In this document: positions 52,886 through 61,992 of the stretch, one piece after another
Layout: each line of letters begins with the position of its first letter
Numbering within the stretch: position 1 is the first letter of the stretch
Origin: CAWGGS01 sp963822095
Lineage (GTDB): Bacteria > Desulfobacterota > Desulfobulbia > Desulfobulbales > Desulfocapsaceae
Length of the DNA stretch: 64,000 bases
Direction of reading: 5' to 3'
Assembly: GCA_963822095.1 (NCBI GenBank)
Contig: CAWGGS010000066.1
Span: forward strand, 1 to 64,000
Program-made: the position numbers and the translations under genes
Notes under the pieces: model-generated
Told to the model about the DNA's origin: nothing
Database searches by the model: none
What the model saw: only the letters and a program-made list of their open reading frames with translations

Positions 52886-54712
52886 CTATACAAGGTTCTC
52901 CATGATATATTTTTTTCGATCAGGGGTGTTTTTTCCCATATAGAAGGAGAGCACCTTGGCTACCTCGCTCACCGAATCCATAGTGACCTGGCGCAGCCTG
53001 ACATCACCGCTGATAAACTGCTTGAACTCCTTGGGGGATATCTCGCCCAGGCCTTTGAACCTAGTGGTCTCGACCCCTGTCTGCGCTTTCCCCCTGCCTT
53101 TGAGTCGTTTTGTTGCAGCATCCTTTTCTGTCTCCGAATAGCAATACTGGGTTTCTTTCTTGTTGCGGACCCGAAATAAAGGAGTATCCAGGATATAGAT
53201 ATGGCCTAGTTTTACCAATGGCTCGAAATAATGGAGGAAAAATGTTAATAACAGGTTTCTGATGTGCAATCCGTCGACATCGGCATCTGTTGCCAGGATC
53301 ACTTTGTCATAGCGCAGGTTGGAAATTGATTCCTCGACATCGAGAGCCCGCATCAGAGAATACATCTCATCGTTCTTGTAAAGAACAGCCATCTTCTGGC
53401 CGAGTACGTTCATCGGTTTACCCTTAAGCGAGAAGACCGCCTGGGTCATCGGGTCACGAGAGGAGACGATGGAGCCCGCCGCCGACTGGCCCTCGGTAAT
53501 AAAGATCATGTTCTCACGACCCGGACGAGAAGGGTTCCCACGAGACGGATGGTACTTGCAGTCCTTGAGTTGCGGGATCTTAAAAGCCACTTTCTTGGCC
53601 TTTACCCTGGCCTCCTTGCGGACGCTCTGCAACTCTTTTCGAACTGCCTCGTTACGGGCAATTTTGTCGAGAAGGATCTCGGCCGCGGCAGTATCTTTGT
53701 ACAGGGCGCTGGAGACGGCATCTTTCACCTTGCCGACAATCCAGGAGCGTATCTCGGTATTGCCGAGCCGATTCTTGGTCTGGGACTCGAAAACAGGATC
53801 CTTTATTTTGACCGCCAGGGTGCCGACGATTCCATCTCGCACATCCTTGCTGACGAATTTTTTATTTGAGTATTCGTTTATACCCTTCAATATCCCTTCG
53901 CGGAAGGCAGAGAGATGAGTCCCGCCTTCACTTGTGTAGGTGCCGTTTACAAAGGTGTAGTAGGTATCGCCGTAGGCATCGGTATGGGAAAAGGCAAATT
54001 CCAGAGTCGGCTCCCGAAAGTAGATAGGGTTGTAGATGTTTTCCCCGTCCAGTTCTTTTTCGAGAAGGTCCAGAAGGCCGTTGGTGGAGCAGTAACAGGT
54101 TTTGTCCAGATAGAGTTTAAGACCAGCGTTGAGATAGGCATAGCGCCAGAGACGTTTCTCGATGAACTGCAAATCGAAAGTATACTCTGGAAACATTGAT
54201 CTGTCCGGCCTGAACTCAACCAATGTCCCGTCTTTTTCCTTGGTCTCACCGCTGTCCTGGCTGACAAGATCCCCACATGTAAATTCCGCAGAGGCAAAAT
54301 GACCGTCTCGAAAGGCCGTCACCCGAAAGAATTCAGACATTGCGTTCACGGCCTTGGTACCAACACCGTTGAGGCCCACCGAGAACTGGAAAACATCTGT
54401 ATTGTATTTAGCGCCGGTATTGATGATGGAGACACAATCGACGATCTTGCCCAGAGGAATACCGCGACCGAAGTCACGGACCTGCACCAAACCTGCCTCG
54501 TCAATATTGATGTTGATGCGTTTTCCTGCTCCCATGATGAACTCGTCCACACCGTTATCAACGACTTCCTTCAAGAGGATATAGATGCCGTCATCCGTGT
54601 TTGAGCCATCACCCAGCCTGCCGATATACATACCCGGACGTTTTCTGATATGCTCCAGAGAACTCAGGGTCTTGATCTTGCTTTCATCGTATATTTGAGG
54701 AGATACCGTCAT
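52886..54712 (-). CDS. parE: DNA topoisomerase IV subunit B
   Basis: The ATPase subunit, 608 residues. Bergerat-fold motifs: LKEVVDNGVDEFIMGAG, VRDFGRGIPLGK, and the GVGTKAVNAMS lid; TOPRIM: FITEGQSAAGSI and ILATDADVDGLHIRNLLLTFF. It starts at the ATG at 54712 (TVSPQIYDESKIKTLSSLEHIRKRPGMYIG). Length and lack of the GyrB insertion fit ParE. It forms an operon with parC. Confidence 0.92.
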   Translation of the reverse strand: MTVSPQIYDESKIKTLSSLEHIRKRPGMYIGRLGDGSNTDDGIYILLKEVVDNGVDEFIMGAGKRININIDEAGLVQVRDFGRGIPLGKIVDCVSIINTGAKYNTDVFQFSVGLNGVGTKAVNAMSEFFRVTAFRDGHFASAEFTCGDLVSQDSGETKEKDGTLVEFRPDRSMFPEYTFDLQFIEKRLWRYAYLNAGLKLYLDKTCYCSTNGLLDLLEKELDGENIYNPIYFREPTLEFAFSHTDAYGDTYYTFVNGTYTSEGGTHLSAFREGILKGINEYSNKKFVSKDVRDGIVGTLAVKIKDPVFESQTKNRLGNTEIRSWIVGKVKDAVSSALYKDTAAAEILLDKIARNEAVRKELQSVRKEARVKAKKVAFKIPQLKDCKYHPSRGNPSRPGRENMIFITEGQSAAGSIVSSRDPMTQAVFSLKGKPMNVLGQKMAVLYKNDEMYSLMRALDVEESISNLRYDKVILATDADVDGLHIRNLLLTFFLHYFEPLVKLGHIYILDTPLFRVRNKKETQYCYSETEKDAATKRLKGRGKAQTGVETTRFKGLGEISPKEFKQFISGDVRLRQVTMDSVSEVAKVLSFYMGKNTPDRKKYIMENLV

Positions 54713-55460
54713 AATATCATGCTCTTTGTAGCAATATTAATCTGAGATATGCGCTGCGCAATACTATTGCATTTGTCGATTTTAATCAACTGTCATGGAT
54801 AATGTCACGATGATTTCCGTGGACTCTCCTCTCTGTTTTTGACCGGAAATCGGCATCAACATTGTGTTGCAGTCTGGAAATATTTTTTTCTTGTGGCGAA
54901 ATTTTTTATGTGAATATGGTGCGGAGACAACCTGAAACCGAGCAACTACCGAACACTGTCAGTATACATTTCCATCTCGGATTCTCAATTGCCATCTGGA
55001 GTGCCATAAAACACTAACTATGCGCGAAAAAGTCACCTTGTAGTACGTTAGGGCTGATATTCTAAGGCGAGAAATCTCTAACAAATTATATATTGCAAAT
55101 CTGTCTCATTGACGCTAATAAGAGAGGGAATTCATAACTACAATCACAACAAGCCTGTTTAGAGCAAGACTGTGGAAAGATGTTCAATACATCAAGAAGA
55201 CTAGACAGGCACCGACTTAAAAAAGCCAGAGGTCGTTTGATTTTTGGAAAATGAGCGCTGGAAAATGAATATTCAGCTGGCAGGAAATAAAGATAACAGC
55301 AGCAATTGCGGTTCCAACCATAGGCGTGGTTTTCATCATTGGGCAGGAGAACGCCCAATGATGAAATATGAGTAGTTGCAGAACTACTACGGATGATACC
55401 CGAACAGTCCAATTGAGTAAGTATTGTTTTAAATTCAGCTGAACAACAAAAGGAGGAAAG
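54713..55460. other. Long intergenic stretch with palindromes
   Basis: About 750 bases without a gene that I can support. A 108-codon minus-strand frame at 55086-55412 has no ribosome site and an unnatural Cys/Ser-rich composition. Near its right end are two perfect palindromes: TTTCATCATTGGGC/GCCCAATGATGAAA (55331-55366) and AGTAGTT-gcag-AACTACT (55371-55388). They precede the lipoprotein gene at 55461 and might be a terminator and leader structures. Confidence 0.4.
55331..55366. repeat. Perfect 14-bp inverted repeat
   Basis: TTTCATCATTGGGC (55331-55344) and GCCCAATGATGAAA (55353-55366) pair completely around AGGAGAAC. There is an A-run after the right arm but no T-run, so the structure is terminator-like only on the minus strand. 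Its role is unknown. Confidence 0.6.
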
Positions 55461-56009
55461 ATGAAAAGATTTATATTAGCTTGTATTTGCCTATTCTTAG
55501 TTTCCGGATGTGCCGCAACTCACATGATAGAACCTGGCCATCAACCCGAGTTAAAACCCGTGTCCGATAAAGCCACACTGGCAATAATTCGTGATACATT
55601 TTTTGGGGGAGGTATTGTCTTCTCAAACTATGTCGATGGAAAATTTATTGGAGAAACCAAAGGCAATACCTATTTCGTTTCCACTGTTTCTCCGGGGCCA
55701 CATTATGTTGTTGTGGCAACTGAAAATACTGCTGTAGCCCTTCTTGATTTTAAACCTGGCAAAACCTATTTTCTTCGTGAAGGTGTTTCCATGGGAATCT
55801 GGCGTGCTCGCACCTCGGGATTCTATCCAATGACTCCCCAACAAGCATCTGAATCCATGAAGAGTTGTACCTATATGGAATATGAACCTTCAGCAAAAGC
55901 TCCTGATTTGGATCCTGAAACATATAAGACCGCAGTCGATGAGTATAATGCAGATGTTAAAGCCAATCCTAAAGGATATAAGGCAATGCTTGAATATAAA
56001 GGGATATAA
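55461..56009 (+). CDS. Lipoprotein with DUF2846-like domain
   Basis: A 182-residue secreted lipoprotein: signal MKRFILACICLFLVSGC with acylated C17, then a beta-rich domain (KATLAIIRDTFFGGGIVFSNYVDGKFIGETKGNTYFVSTVSPGPHYVVVATENTAVALLDFKPGKTYFLREG) of DUF2846 type, and a helical tail. AAAGGAGGAAAG precedes the ATG. Function unknown; such proteins are usually small envelope factors. Confidence 0.85.
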   Translation: MKRFILACICLFLVSGCAATHMIEPGHQPELKPVSDKATLAIIRDTFFGGGIVFSNYVDGKFIGETKGNTYFVSTVSPGPHYVVVATENTAVALLDFKPGKTYFLREGVSMGIWRARTSGFYPMTPQQASESMKSCTYMEYEPSAKAPDLDPETYKTAVDEYNADVKANPKGYKAMLEYKGI

Positions 56010-56044
56010 AAACGGTCTAACACTATTTCCAGTGCTATTGTATT

Positions 56045-56081
56045 AATTCCCGCCGGGGTCCGATCCTTCTCGGTGGGAATT
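56045..56081 (+). terminator. Terminator-like hairpin after the lipoprotein gene
   Basis: AATTCCCGCCG (56045-56055) pairs with CGGTGGGAATT (56071-56081) with one G-T pair. It lies 35 bases after the stop codon. The downstream T content is moderate. Confidence 0.6.
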
Positions 56082-56218
56082 GATTCAATTTCCTGTTCTT
56101 TCCTCCAATAGCATGATTTCACAATACAATTCAAATAATAGGCAAGAGATCGTCTTGTATCATTTTACGAAATAAGACATGGCCTGTAAAAACCCATCAA
56201 TCTGAAAAGCTCGACATT

Positions 56219-56264
56219 ATGTTTCATCCCATCCGGAAAAAAGGGGCTGGATGGGATGAAACAT
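56219..56264 (-). terminator. Perfect 16-bp hairpin downstream of rubrerythrin
   Basis: ATGTTTCATCCCATCC (56219-56234) and GGATGGGATGAAACAT (56249-56264) pair completely; on the minus strand it comes 13 bases after the rubrerythrin stop. The T-run lies in the loop rather than after the stem, so termination may not be of the standard intrinsic kind. Confidence 0.6.
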
Positions 56265-56277
56265 GGTTGGTAAACAA

Positions 56278-56814
56278 TCAATAATGGTCTTCAACCAATT
56301 CAAAGTAGGCACGAGGATGCTTGCAAACCGGGCAGATTGTTGGTGCATCCTTACCTTCATGAATGTGACCGCAATTACGGCATCTCCACTTGACGGTTTC
56401 TTCCTTTATAAAAAATTTGTCTTTTTCAACTTCCTGCAAAAGCTGATGGAATCGTTTTTTATGAACCTCTTCTATATCTCCGATTGCTTCAAAAATGTAC
56501 GCAATCTCATCAAAACCTTCCTCTCGAGCCTCTCGAGCCATGCGTGGGTACATTTCCGTATGTTCTTCGAGTTCTCCGGCCGCAGCCGCCTTTAAATTTT
56601 CAATTGTCGAACCTATACCGCTGAGATTCTTAAAATGTATTTTTGCATGCTCTTTTTCATTTTCAGCGGTTTCTAAAAAATACTGGGCTATTTTTTCATA
56701 TCCTTCCTTTTTGGCAGCGGAAGCGAAATAGGTGTACTTGTTGCGAGCCTGTGACTCTCCAGCAAAGGCCTCCAGAAGGTTTTTCATGGTTTTTGTCCCT
56801 TTAATATCTGCCAT
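56278..56814 (-). CDS. Rubrerythrin
   Basis: A 178-residue peroxide-reducing protein of anaerobes. The di-iron four-helix bundle includes EAFAGESQARNKYTYFA and FLETAENEKEHAKIHFKNL, with a second Glu/His set in IAYIFEAIGDIEEVHKKRF. The C-terminal rubredoxin-like domain has CRNCGHIHEG and CPVCKHPRAYFE for one iron. It is cytoplasmic and accepts electrons from rubredoxin or NADH-dependent reductases. It stands alone, ending at a strong hairpin. Confidence 0.95.
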   Translation of the reverse strand: MADIKGTKTMKNLLEAFAGESQARNKYTYFASAAKKEGYEKIAQYFLETAENEKEHAKIHFKNLSGIGSTIENLKAAAAGELEEHTEMYPRMAREAREEGFDEIAYIFEAIGDIEEVHKKRFHQLLQEVEKDKFFIKEETVKWRCRNCGHIHEGKDAPTICPVCKHPRAYFELVEDHY

Positions 56815-57548
56815 ATGTTTCTCCTATAAAGTGTTTTTCTGATTTGATTTTATAGACTGAAGTTTAGAGTTTCGCTAAATTCGGAAGAATTCTGCGCAGG
56901 GACTGATTTTTTTTCACAGCTTTTTCTCCAGGTGACAAATTTAATTTTTCATTACCATAAAAATATCAGGCAGTTAAATCTGTAGATTCGTTGCTGTAAA
57001 AATCATTCTGTCTCTGATTAAAACACTAAATTCCAGCTATAGAAACATATCAAAAGATAAAATTACCGACTCAGGTTATTTTTCGATGATCTTCAAGGCC
57101 GGCTTCTACTGTCCCTGATATTATGCAAAGGCTATTACGTTCATGGTACAAAAAGTTTGTCTCTTGTCCAGGCTTTTTTATCCACAGGCAACATGTTGCC
57201 GGATACAAGCTGCGATCTCCCTACACTTTTGTATAGTCCCCGACCTTTTCTTGTTGGCGCTATTTTAATTGTTTGTATAAATGAGGAAGGCCTCTGCCTT
57301 CAGCCAAAAAGACCAAAGAAGGAGAAAATATTTTCCTGTTTTTGTAAAATTACATGTAAATTATATTATGATATAAGGTACATATCCAAATAAACATTTT
57401 CACTTGAATCAGATCTCTTATAAGAATCAATTTCAAGCTTGTCTCGTTTCGTTTTTTTCAGTAATGTCAGAATGTTTTTTTTGGATAAACAGCTAAATTT
57501 GCTCTGGAGCGGATCATTTGCTCCGATGCCCGAACTTCCATAAATTTT
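56815..57548. other. Long AT-rich intergenic stretch between rubrerythrin and lptF
   Basis: About 730 bases. The open frame at 57157-57393 (78 codons) has no ribosome site and no recognisable sequence, so I do not call it. The promoters of rubrerythrin (minus) and the LptF-type permease (plus) should lie here. A DnaA-box match TTATCCACA (57178-57186) directly abuts the palindrome GGCAACATGTTGCC (57187-57200); a single box does not make an origin. Confidence 0.35.
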
Positions 57549-58982
57549 ATGAATGTTTTGACTCGTCGTCCATGGCTTTTGTACAGCTATTTAGCGACAG
57601 AAATGCTTTCCCCATTTTTCGCAAGTTTTCTGATCATGAACTGCGTTTTTTTTCTGGTCAGGCTTGTCCCTTTCCTCAACGCGGTTCTGGAAATGGATAT
57701 AGGTTTTTCAGACTTTATCCGCCTTTTCTCCTATCTTTTTCCCAACATGTTTTTATATTCAATTCCCATGGCTGCAATGATGGGAGTTATCATCAGCTTC
57801 ACGAGACTTTCCAATGATTCTGAAATATTAGCATTCAAAGCTTGCGGTATCAGCATCTACCAAATTCTTCCTCCGATCATTGTTATTGCAACTGTCATCT
57901 CCCTTGTAACAGGATATTTTTCAATAAAACTTATCCCGGCCGGGGATACCGCGATGAAACAGTTGATGTATCAGCTCGCCAAGGAAAAGATCGACAAAGG
58001 AATCAAAGAAGACCAATTTACCGAAGCTCTGGGAAATCTTGTTGTCTACGTCAAAAAAATTGACCCAGACACCGGACTATGGCACGATGTCTGGGTCTCG
58101 GATATGCGAGGCCAGATAATACCAACGATAACGATGGCCAAGACGGGGAGAATGTTCGCTGAAACCAAAAAGATGCAGGTGACCATCATTTTGAATAATG
58201 GGAGCATGCACCGCTCTCTGAACAATCAAGCCCAAATTGTTACTTTTGATAAATATCGGCTCTATATTCCGCTTCAACCGCCCAACCAGGACCCTGATAA
58301 AATAACAAGAGGCGCCATGACCATGTCACAACTTCTAAAAGGCGCCAAAGAATATGGGGACACCCCCTCAGGAAGGGAATTTCTTGTTCATTTCCACAAG
58401 CGTCTTGTTCTTCCTGTCGGCTGCCTTCTATTGAGTTTGATCGGTTTGTCTTTAGGGCTCCAGGCAGGTCCTGGGAAGCCCGCCATTGGTGTCCCACTGG
58501 GACTTGGCTTTTACATTATTTATTATATTCTTTTCACCCTGGGGAAACAATTGGCAGAATCGTCATCGTTGCCGGTTGGGGGGTCGTTGTGGAGTACCGA
58601 TGTCATTTTCCTGTTCATCATGCTCTACATGATTCGCCAGACCGCCAATGAGCGTCCATTTTTATCAGAGCATGTCAAAGATATATTTAAACGCTCTATG
58701 AAGATGATCAAACAGGGAATATATACTGTTTTGGGCAGTGGGGGATACCGTCGAAAAAAAAGTGCAGCAAAAACTGAATATTCCGAAGAGTTACTTGCCC
58801 AGCTCTCATCTACCGGGAAAATTCATGGGAATGCCAAAAGCCGGGTTTTCCATCTTCCGGAATGCGAGTTTTACAATTGTAAAAACTGTACGATCGAGTT
58901 TTTGGATCTTAAGACCGCGTTTCAATCGGGATTTGAGCCTTGTCGGTTCTGCAAGGAAATTCTCGGAGCTATATCTAGTTAG
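57549..58982 (+). CDS. LptF/LptG-family permease with a C-terminal Ada-type zinc-binding domain
   Basis: A 477-residue inner-membrane protein. The first 370 residues are an LptF/YjgP permease that helps extract LPS from the inner membrane: helices at about 20-45, 60-85 and 100-125, a periplasmic jellyroll, then LVLPVGCLLLSLIGLSLGLQAG and further helices to about 375. After a linker, residues 424-470 are a separate domain (HGNAKSRVFHLPECEFYNCKNCTIEF...GFEPCRFCKE) with C439, C444, C447, C465 and C468, like the Ada metal-binding domain. That domain would face the cytoplasm. The partner LptG gene is not seen. No clear ribosome site. Confidence 0.85.
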   Translation: MNVLTRRPWLLYSYLATEMLSPFFASFLIMNCVFFLVRLVPFLNAVLEMDIGFSDFIRLFSYLFPNMFLYSIPMAAMMGVIISFTRLSNDSEILAFKACGISIYQILPPIIVIATVISLVTGYFSIKLIPAGDTAMKQLMYQLAKEKIDKGIKEDQFTEALGNLVVYVKKIDPDTGLWHDVWVSDMRGQIIPTITMAKTGRMFAETKKMQVTIILNNGSMHRSLNNQAQIVTFDKYRLYIPLQPPNQDPDKITRGAMTMSQLLKGAKEYGDTPSGREFLVHFHKRLVLPVGCLLLSLIGLSLGLQAGPGKPAIGVPLGLGFYIIYYILFTLGKQLAESSSLPVGGSLWSTDVIFLFIMLYMIRQTANERPFLSEHVKDIFKRSMKMIKQGIYTVLGSGGYRRKKSAAKTEYSEELLAQLSSTGKIHGNAKSRVFHLPECEFYNCKNCTIEFLDLKTAFQSGFEPCRFCKEILGAISS

Positions 58983-58995
58983 TGTCCATACTGCA

Positions 58996-59613
58996 TTAGT
59001 CTTCTTCATGTTTTCCCAGGGCCTTTTTCAAGGCGGCTATATGGACATACCCCGCATAATGAACGGGACTTTTTCCGGTTATCGGGTCCCAGGCCGAAGG
59101 ATTAGCACAACAGTTGTATTGCACCTGTCGCGGCAATTTAGTCAAGGCGTCTTCAACAGAGCACCCGACCAGATTTTTTATAGCCTCCCACGTCGCCCCG
59201 CATGGAGCACCACGAACCACTTCTATTCTTGAGATCTGCTCGTTTTCCACTTCAACTTTATACTCAGGAAAACCGAACTGGAGTCCGTACTCCCCAAGCT
59301 TTTCATTCTTTCCTAGTCCGCAACAGGTATATGGCGTGAACCCTTTTCCAGGTTTTCCATTTGTTATTATCGGAAGATCTTTTTTTTCGCAGATATCCAC
59401 AAGATAACTTGAAAGATCAGGATGTTTGAGAAAATTCATCACTAAATCGCCATCAAAATCCTCATCAATGTAGTCTTGAGGTTCATCTATTACCGCAGGA
59501 AGGGCACTATCTATGGAAATCACTTTTTTAATTACGATATCTTTTCCATATTGTTTAATCCCCATTATCTTTTTCCCAGCCGATCCAGCTTCCTGAAAGA
59601 CCACAATTTCCAT
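58996..59613 (-). CDS. DUF166 family protein
   Basis: A 205-residue protein of a family (DUF166) known from methanogenic archaea and sulfate reducers, sometimes labelled thymidylate-synthase-like without good biochemical proof. Cysteines are prominent: CEKKDLPI, YTCCGLG, VVRGAPCGATWEAIKNLVGCSVEDALTKLPRQVQYNCCANPSAWDP, suggesting a metal or Fe-S site. The start MEIVVFQEAGSAGKKI at 59613 is preferred; an ATG four codons upstream is possible. It converges on the LptF-type gene with a 13-base gap. Confidence 0.75.
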   Translation of the reverse strand: MEIVVFQEAGSAGKKIMGIKQYGKDIVIKKVISIDSALPAVIDEPQDYIDEDFDGDLVMNFLKHPDLSSYLVDICEKKDLPIITNGKPGKGFTPYTCCGLGKNEKLGEYGLQFGFPEYKVEVENEQISRIEVVRGAPCGATWEAIKNLVGCSVEDALTKLPRQVQYNCCANPSAWDPITGKSPVHYAGYVHIAALKKALGKHEED

Positions 59614-59908
59614 CTGTGTCACCATTTTTTAAAACCAGAAAAATTCCCGAAGTATTTGGTAATAATAATCAGTCAAGGAACTATATTCAAACAGAATAGA
59701 CCAGTTTCTTCTCTTAAAACCACCTCTGTGATTCTTCACTTTTAAGGAATGTGGCTTCCGCATTTGATTCTTAATTAATATTATACTGTAATTAAACTAA
59801 ATTCTGGAATTCAAACGAGTATTACGTTAAGATTGAAAATGTTGTATCCCTTTGTCCATCTTTATTTCGGTATCCTCTTTCATACCCTTTTCGATAGGAG
59901 AATGTTTC

Positions 59909-61519
59909 ATGAAATTACCAAAAGCCCATGAAATGCAGATGCTAGACAAATGTGCGATAGAAGATTTCGGCATTCCTGGGATTGTTTTAATGGAAAATGC
60001 CGGGTTAGGTTCAGTGTTAATGATGGAAAGGGAACTCGGGCAGGCCAAGGGTCATTTCGCCATCATCTTTATCGGCCCTGGAAACAACGGCGGTGACGGC
60101 TTGGTAATCGGTAGGCATCTTCATCAACGCGGGTGTGAAGCTATCTTCTTCTTTCTGGTCAATCCCGACCGGTTGAAAGGGGATGCAGCAACAAATCTGA
60201 CTATCACCCGGCAACTCAAACTCCCCTATCATGTCATTGATAATACAACCAGAGCCAAAACCATCCCGGTGCTTCTCAAACAAATAGAATCTCGAGGAAA
60301 GCCCTGTTATGCTGTTATCGATGCTGTTTTCGGAACAGGTCTTTCCCGTGACGTTTCAGGACATTTTGCCGCAGTTTTCGATCTTATCAATCGGCCTGAC
60401 TTCGCACCCAACACTCCAATCATCTCCATTGATATCCCTTCAGGAATGGATTCGGATAGTGGGCGGGTCCTAGGAAAAAGTGTCAAGGCCCACCATACGG
60501 CTACCTTCGGATGCGCCAAACCAGGACAAATCATGTATGGTGGATCTGCAATGACTGGTAAATTACATATTATCGACATTGGAATTCCCCCGGAAGTTTT
60601 TCGAAAAACCCAGATTCCGACCGAACTCATCACCGAAGATATCGCCACCAATTGGTTGCAGCAATTAAAAAGAGAGAAATCATCCCACAAGGGAACCTAC
60701 GGTCACCTTCTGGTTATAGCCGGTTCAATCGGAAAAACCGGGGCCGCCATCCTCTGCGCAAACGGTGCCCTGCGAAGCGGATGCGGCCTCGTGAGCCTCT
60801 GCGTTCCCTATGATTTAAACGTTATTTTCGAGACAAATCTTGCTGAGGCCATGACGATTCCCCTTCCCACCTCAACCTCGATCATCAATATCAGCGATCT
60901 CTCAACCATAACGAAACACCTTGAAGGGAAAAACGCCGTTGTGATCGGACCGGGTCTGGGAACGGACCGGAGGACGGCCGAACTTGTTCTTCATCTCTAC
61001 CAGAAGCTCCCCCAACCTCTTGTGGTAGATGCCGATGGCCTGAATGTACTGGCTGAAAATAAAGCGCAGATGAAAAAACCCGCAGGCCCCAGAATCCTTA
61101 CGCCACATCCAGGAGAACTTGCTCGGCTCATTGATTCCTCCACGACCGAAATCCAAAATAACCGGTTACAAGCCGCAAGGACTGCATACTCTCTTTTCAG
61201 TCAAGACAATAAAGCTGATGTTGTCATTGTCTTGAAAGGTGACGGAACGATTATCGCCTCAGACAATGGTTATGCAATGATCAACACCAGTGGTAATCCC
61301 GGAATGGCTACCGGCGGAATGGGAGATGTTCTGAGCGGGGTCATCGGTGCTCTCATATGTCAGGGTTTCTCTCCACGTCAGGCAGCGGGTGCAGCAGTTT
61401 TTCTACATGGAAAGGCGGGCGACCAACTTTTCATGAAAATGGGATTTGGCTATAAGGCAACAGAACTCGCTGACACCATACCGGGTGTATTGAAAAATTA
61501 TATTCAGGAGACTTTATGA
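59909..61519 (+). CDS. nnr: Bifunctional NAD(P)H-hydrate epimerase and dehydratase
   Basis: Repairs damaged NAD(P)H hydrates. The N-terminal YjeF_N epimerase (about 1-215) has IFIGPGNNGGDGLVIGRHL and ISIDIPSGMDSDSGR; the C-terminal ADP-dependent dehydratase (about 230-530) has GPGLGTDRRTAELV, VVDADGLNVLA, LTPHPGELARL and the NTSGNPGMATGGMGDVLSGVIGAL motif. GGAG precedes the ATG at 59909; the frame is open upstream without support. About 536 residues. The end overlaps the CBS gene by four bases. Confidence 0.93.
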   Translation: MKLPKAHEMQMLDKCAIEDFGIPGIVLMENAGLGSVLMMERELGQAKGHFAIIFIGPGNNGGDGLVIGRHLHQRGCEAIFFFLVNPDRLKGDAATNLTITRQLKLPYHVIDNTTRAKTIPVLLKQIESRGKPCYAVIDAVFGTGLSRDVSGHFAAVFDLINRPDFAPNTPIISIDIPSGMDSDSGRVLGKSVKAHHTATFGCAKPGQIMYGGSAMTGKLHIIDIGIPPEVFRKTQIPTELITEDIATNWLQQLKREKSSHKGTYGHLLVIAGSIGKTGAAILCANGALRSGCGLVSLCVPYDLNVIFETNLAEAMTIPLPTSTSIINISDLSTITKHLEGKNAVVIGPGLGTDRRTAELVLHLYQKLPQPLVVDADGLNVLAENKAQMKKPAGPRILTPHPGELARLIDSSTTEIQNNRLQAARTAYSLFSQDNKADVVIVLKGDGTIIASDNGYAMINTSGNPGMATGGMGDVLSGVIGALICQGFSPRQAAGAAVFLHGKAGDQLFMKMGFGYKATELADTIPGVLKNYIQETL

Positions 61520-61965
61520 AAAAAGCAATGGATATCATGACGCCAAGTGTCATCTCCGTTACCACCAAAACCTCAATAAAAGATCTGGTCAACCTTTTTT
61601 CAGAACACAACATCAGTGGCGTGCCTGTTGTAGACGAAGACGGAAAACTGATAGGCATCGTAACTGAGAGCGATCTTATTGATCAGACGAAGAAACTTCA
61701 CATTCCGACCGTGGTCACTATACTGGATTCCGTTTTTTATTTGGAGAATCCAACCAGGATGGAAAAAGAAATGAAGAAAATGGCAGGGACCACGGTTCTC
61801 GATATCTATTCGTCACCCCCTGTCACTGTCGGACCGGATGCAATGATTGAGGAGATTGCAACGATTATGTCGGAAAAGAATGTCCACACCCTTCCCGTGG
61901 TAAAAGACAATAAACTTCTCGGGATAATAGGAAAAAAAGACATTATCAAGACGCTCATCCCATAA
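61516..61965 (+). CDS. Two-CBS-domain protein
   Basis: A 149-residue protein made of one Bateman module: CBS1 (MTPSVISVTTKTSIKDLVNLFSEHNISGVPVVDEDGKLIGIVTESDLI) and CBS2 (VTVGPDAMIEEIATIMSEKNVHTLPVVKDNKLLGIIGKKDIIKTL). Such pairs bind adenine nucleotides and act as energy sensors, usually on partner enzymes. Overlapping with the NAD(P)HX repair gene suggests joint expression; the partner is unknown. Confidence 0.92.
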   Translation: MKKAMDIMTPSVISVTTKTSIKDLVNLFSEHNISGVPVVDEDGKLIGIVTESDLIDQTKKLHIPTVVTILDSVFYLENPTRMEKEMKKMAGTTVLDIYSSPPVTVGPDAMIEEIATIMSEKNVHTLPVVKDNKLLGIIGKKDIIKTLIP

Positions 61966-61992
61966 ACGAAAAAAAGGATCAGAGAAGAGAGA

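Noticed and set aside
55141..55255. Plus-strand frame resembling a C2H2 zinc finger (CLEQDCGKMF...LDRH)
   Set aside because: It has no start codon or ribosome site, is only about 38 codons long, and lacks the second histidine; chance is the simpler explanation.
55086..55412. 108-codon minus-strand open frame
   Set aside because: It is unusually rich in Cys and Ser, overlaps palindromes, has no ribosome site and no recognisable family.
57121..57200. Replication origin
   Set aside because: Only one DnaA box is present and neither dnaA, dnaN nor gyrB lies nearby.
57157..57393. 78-codon open frame upstream of the LptF-type gene
   Set aside because: No ribosome site or domain, and composition unlike real proteins of the window.
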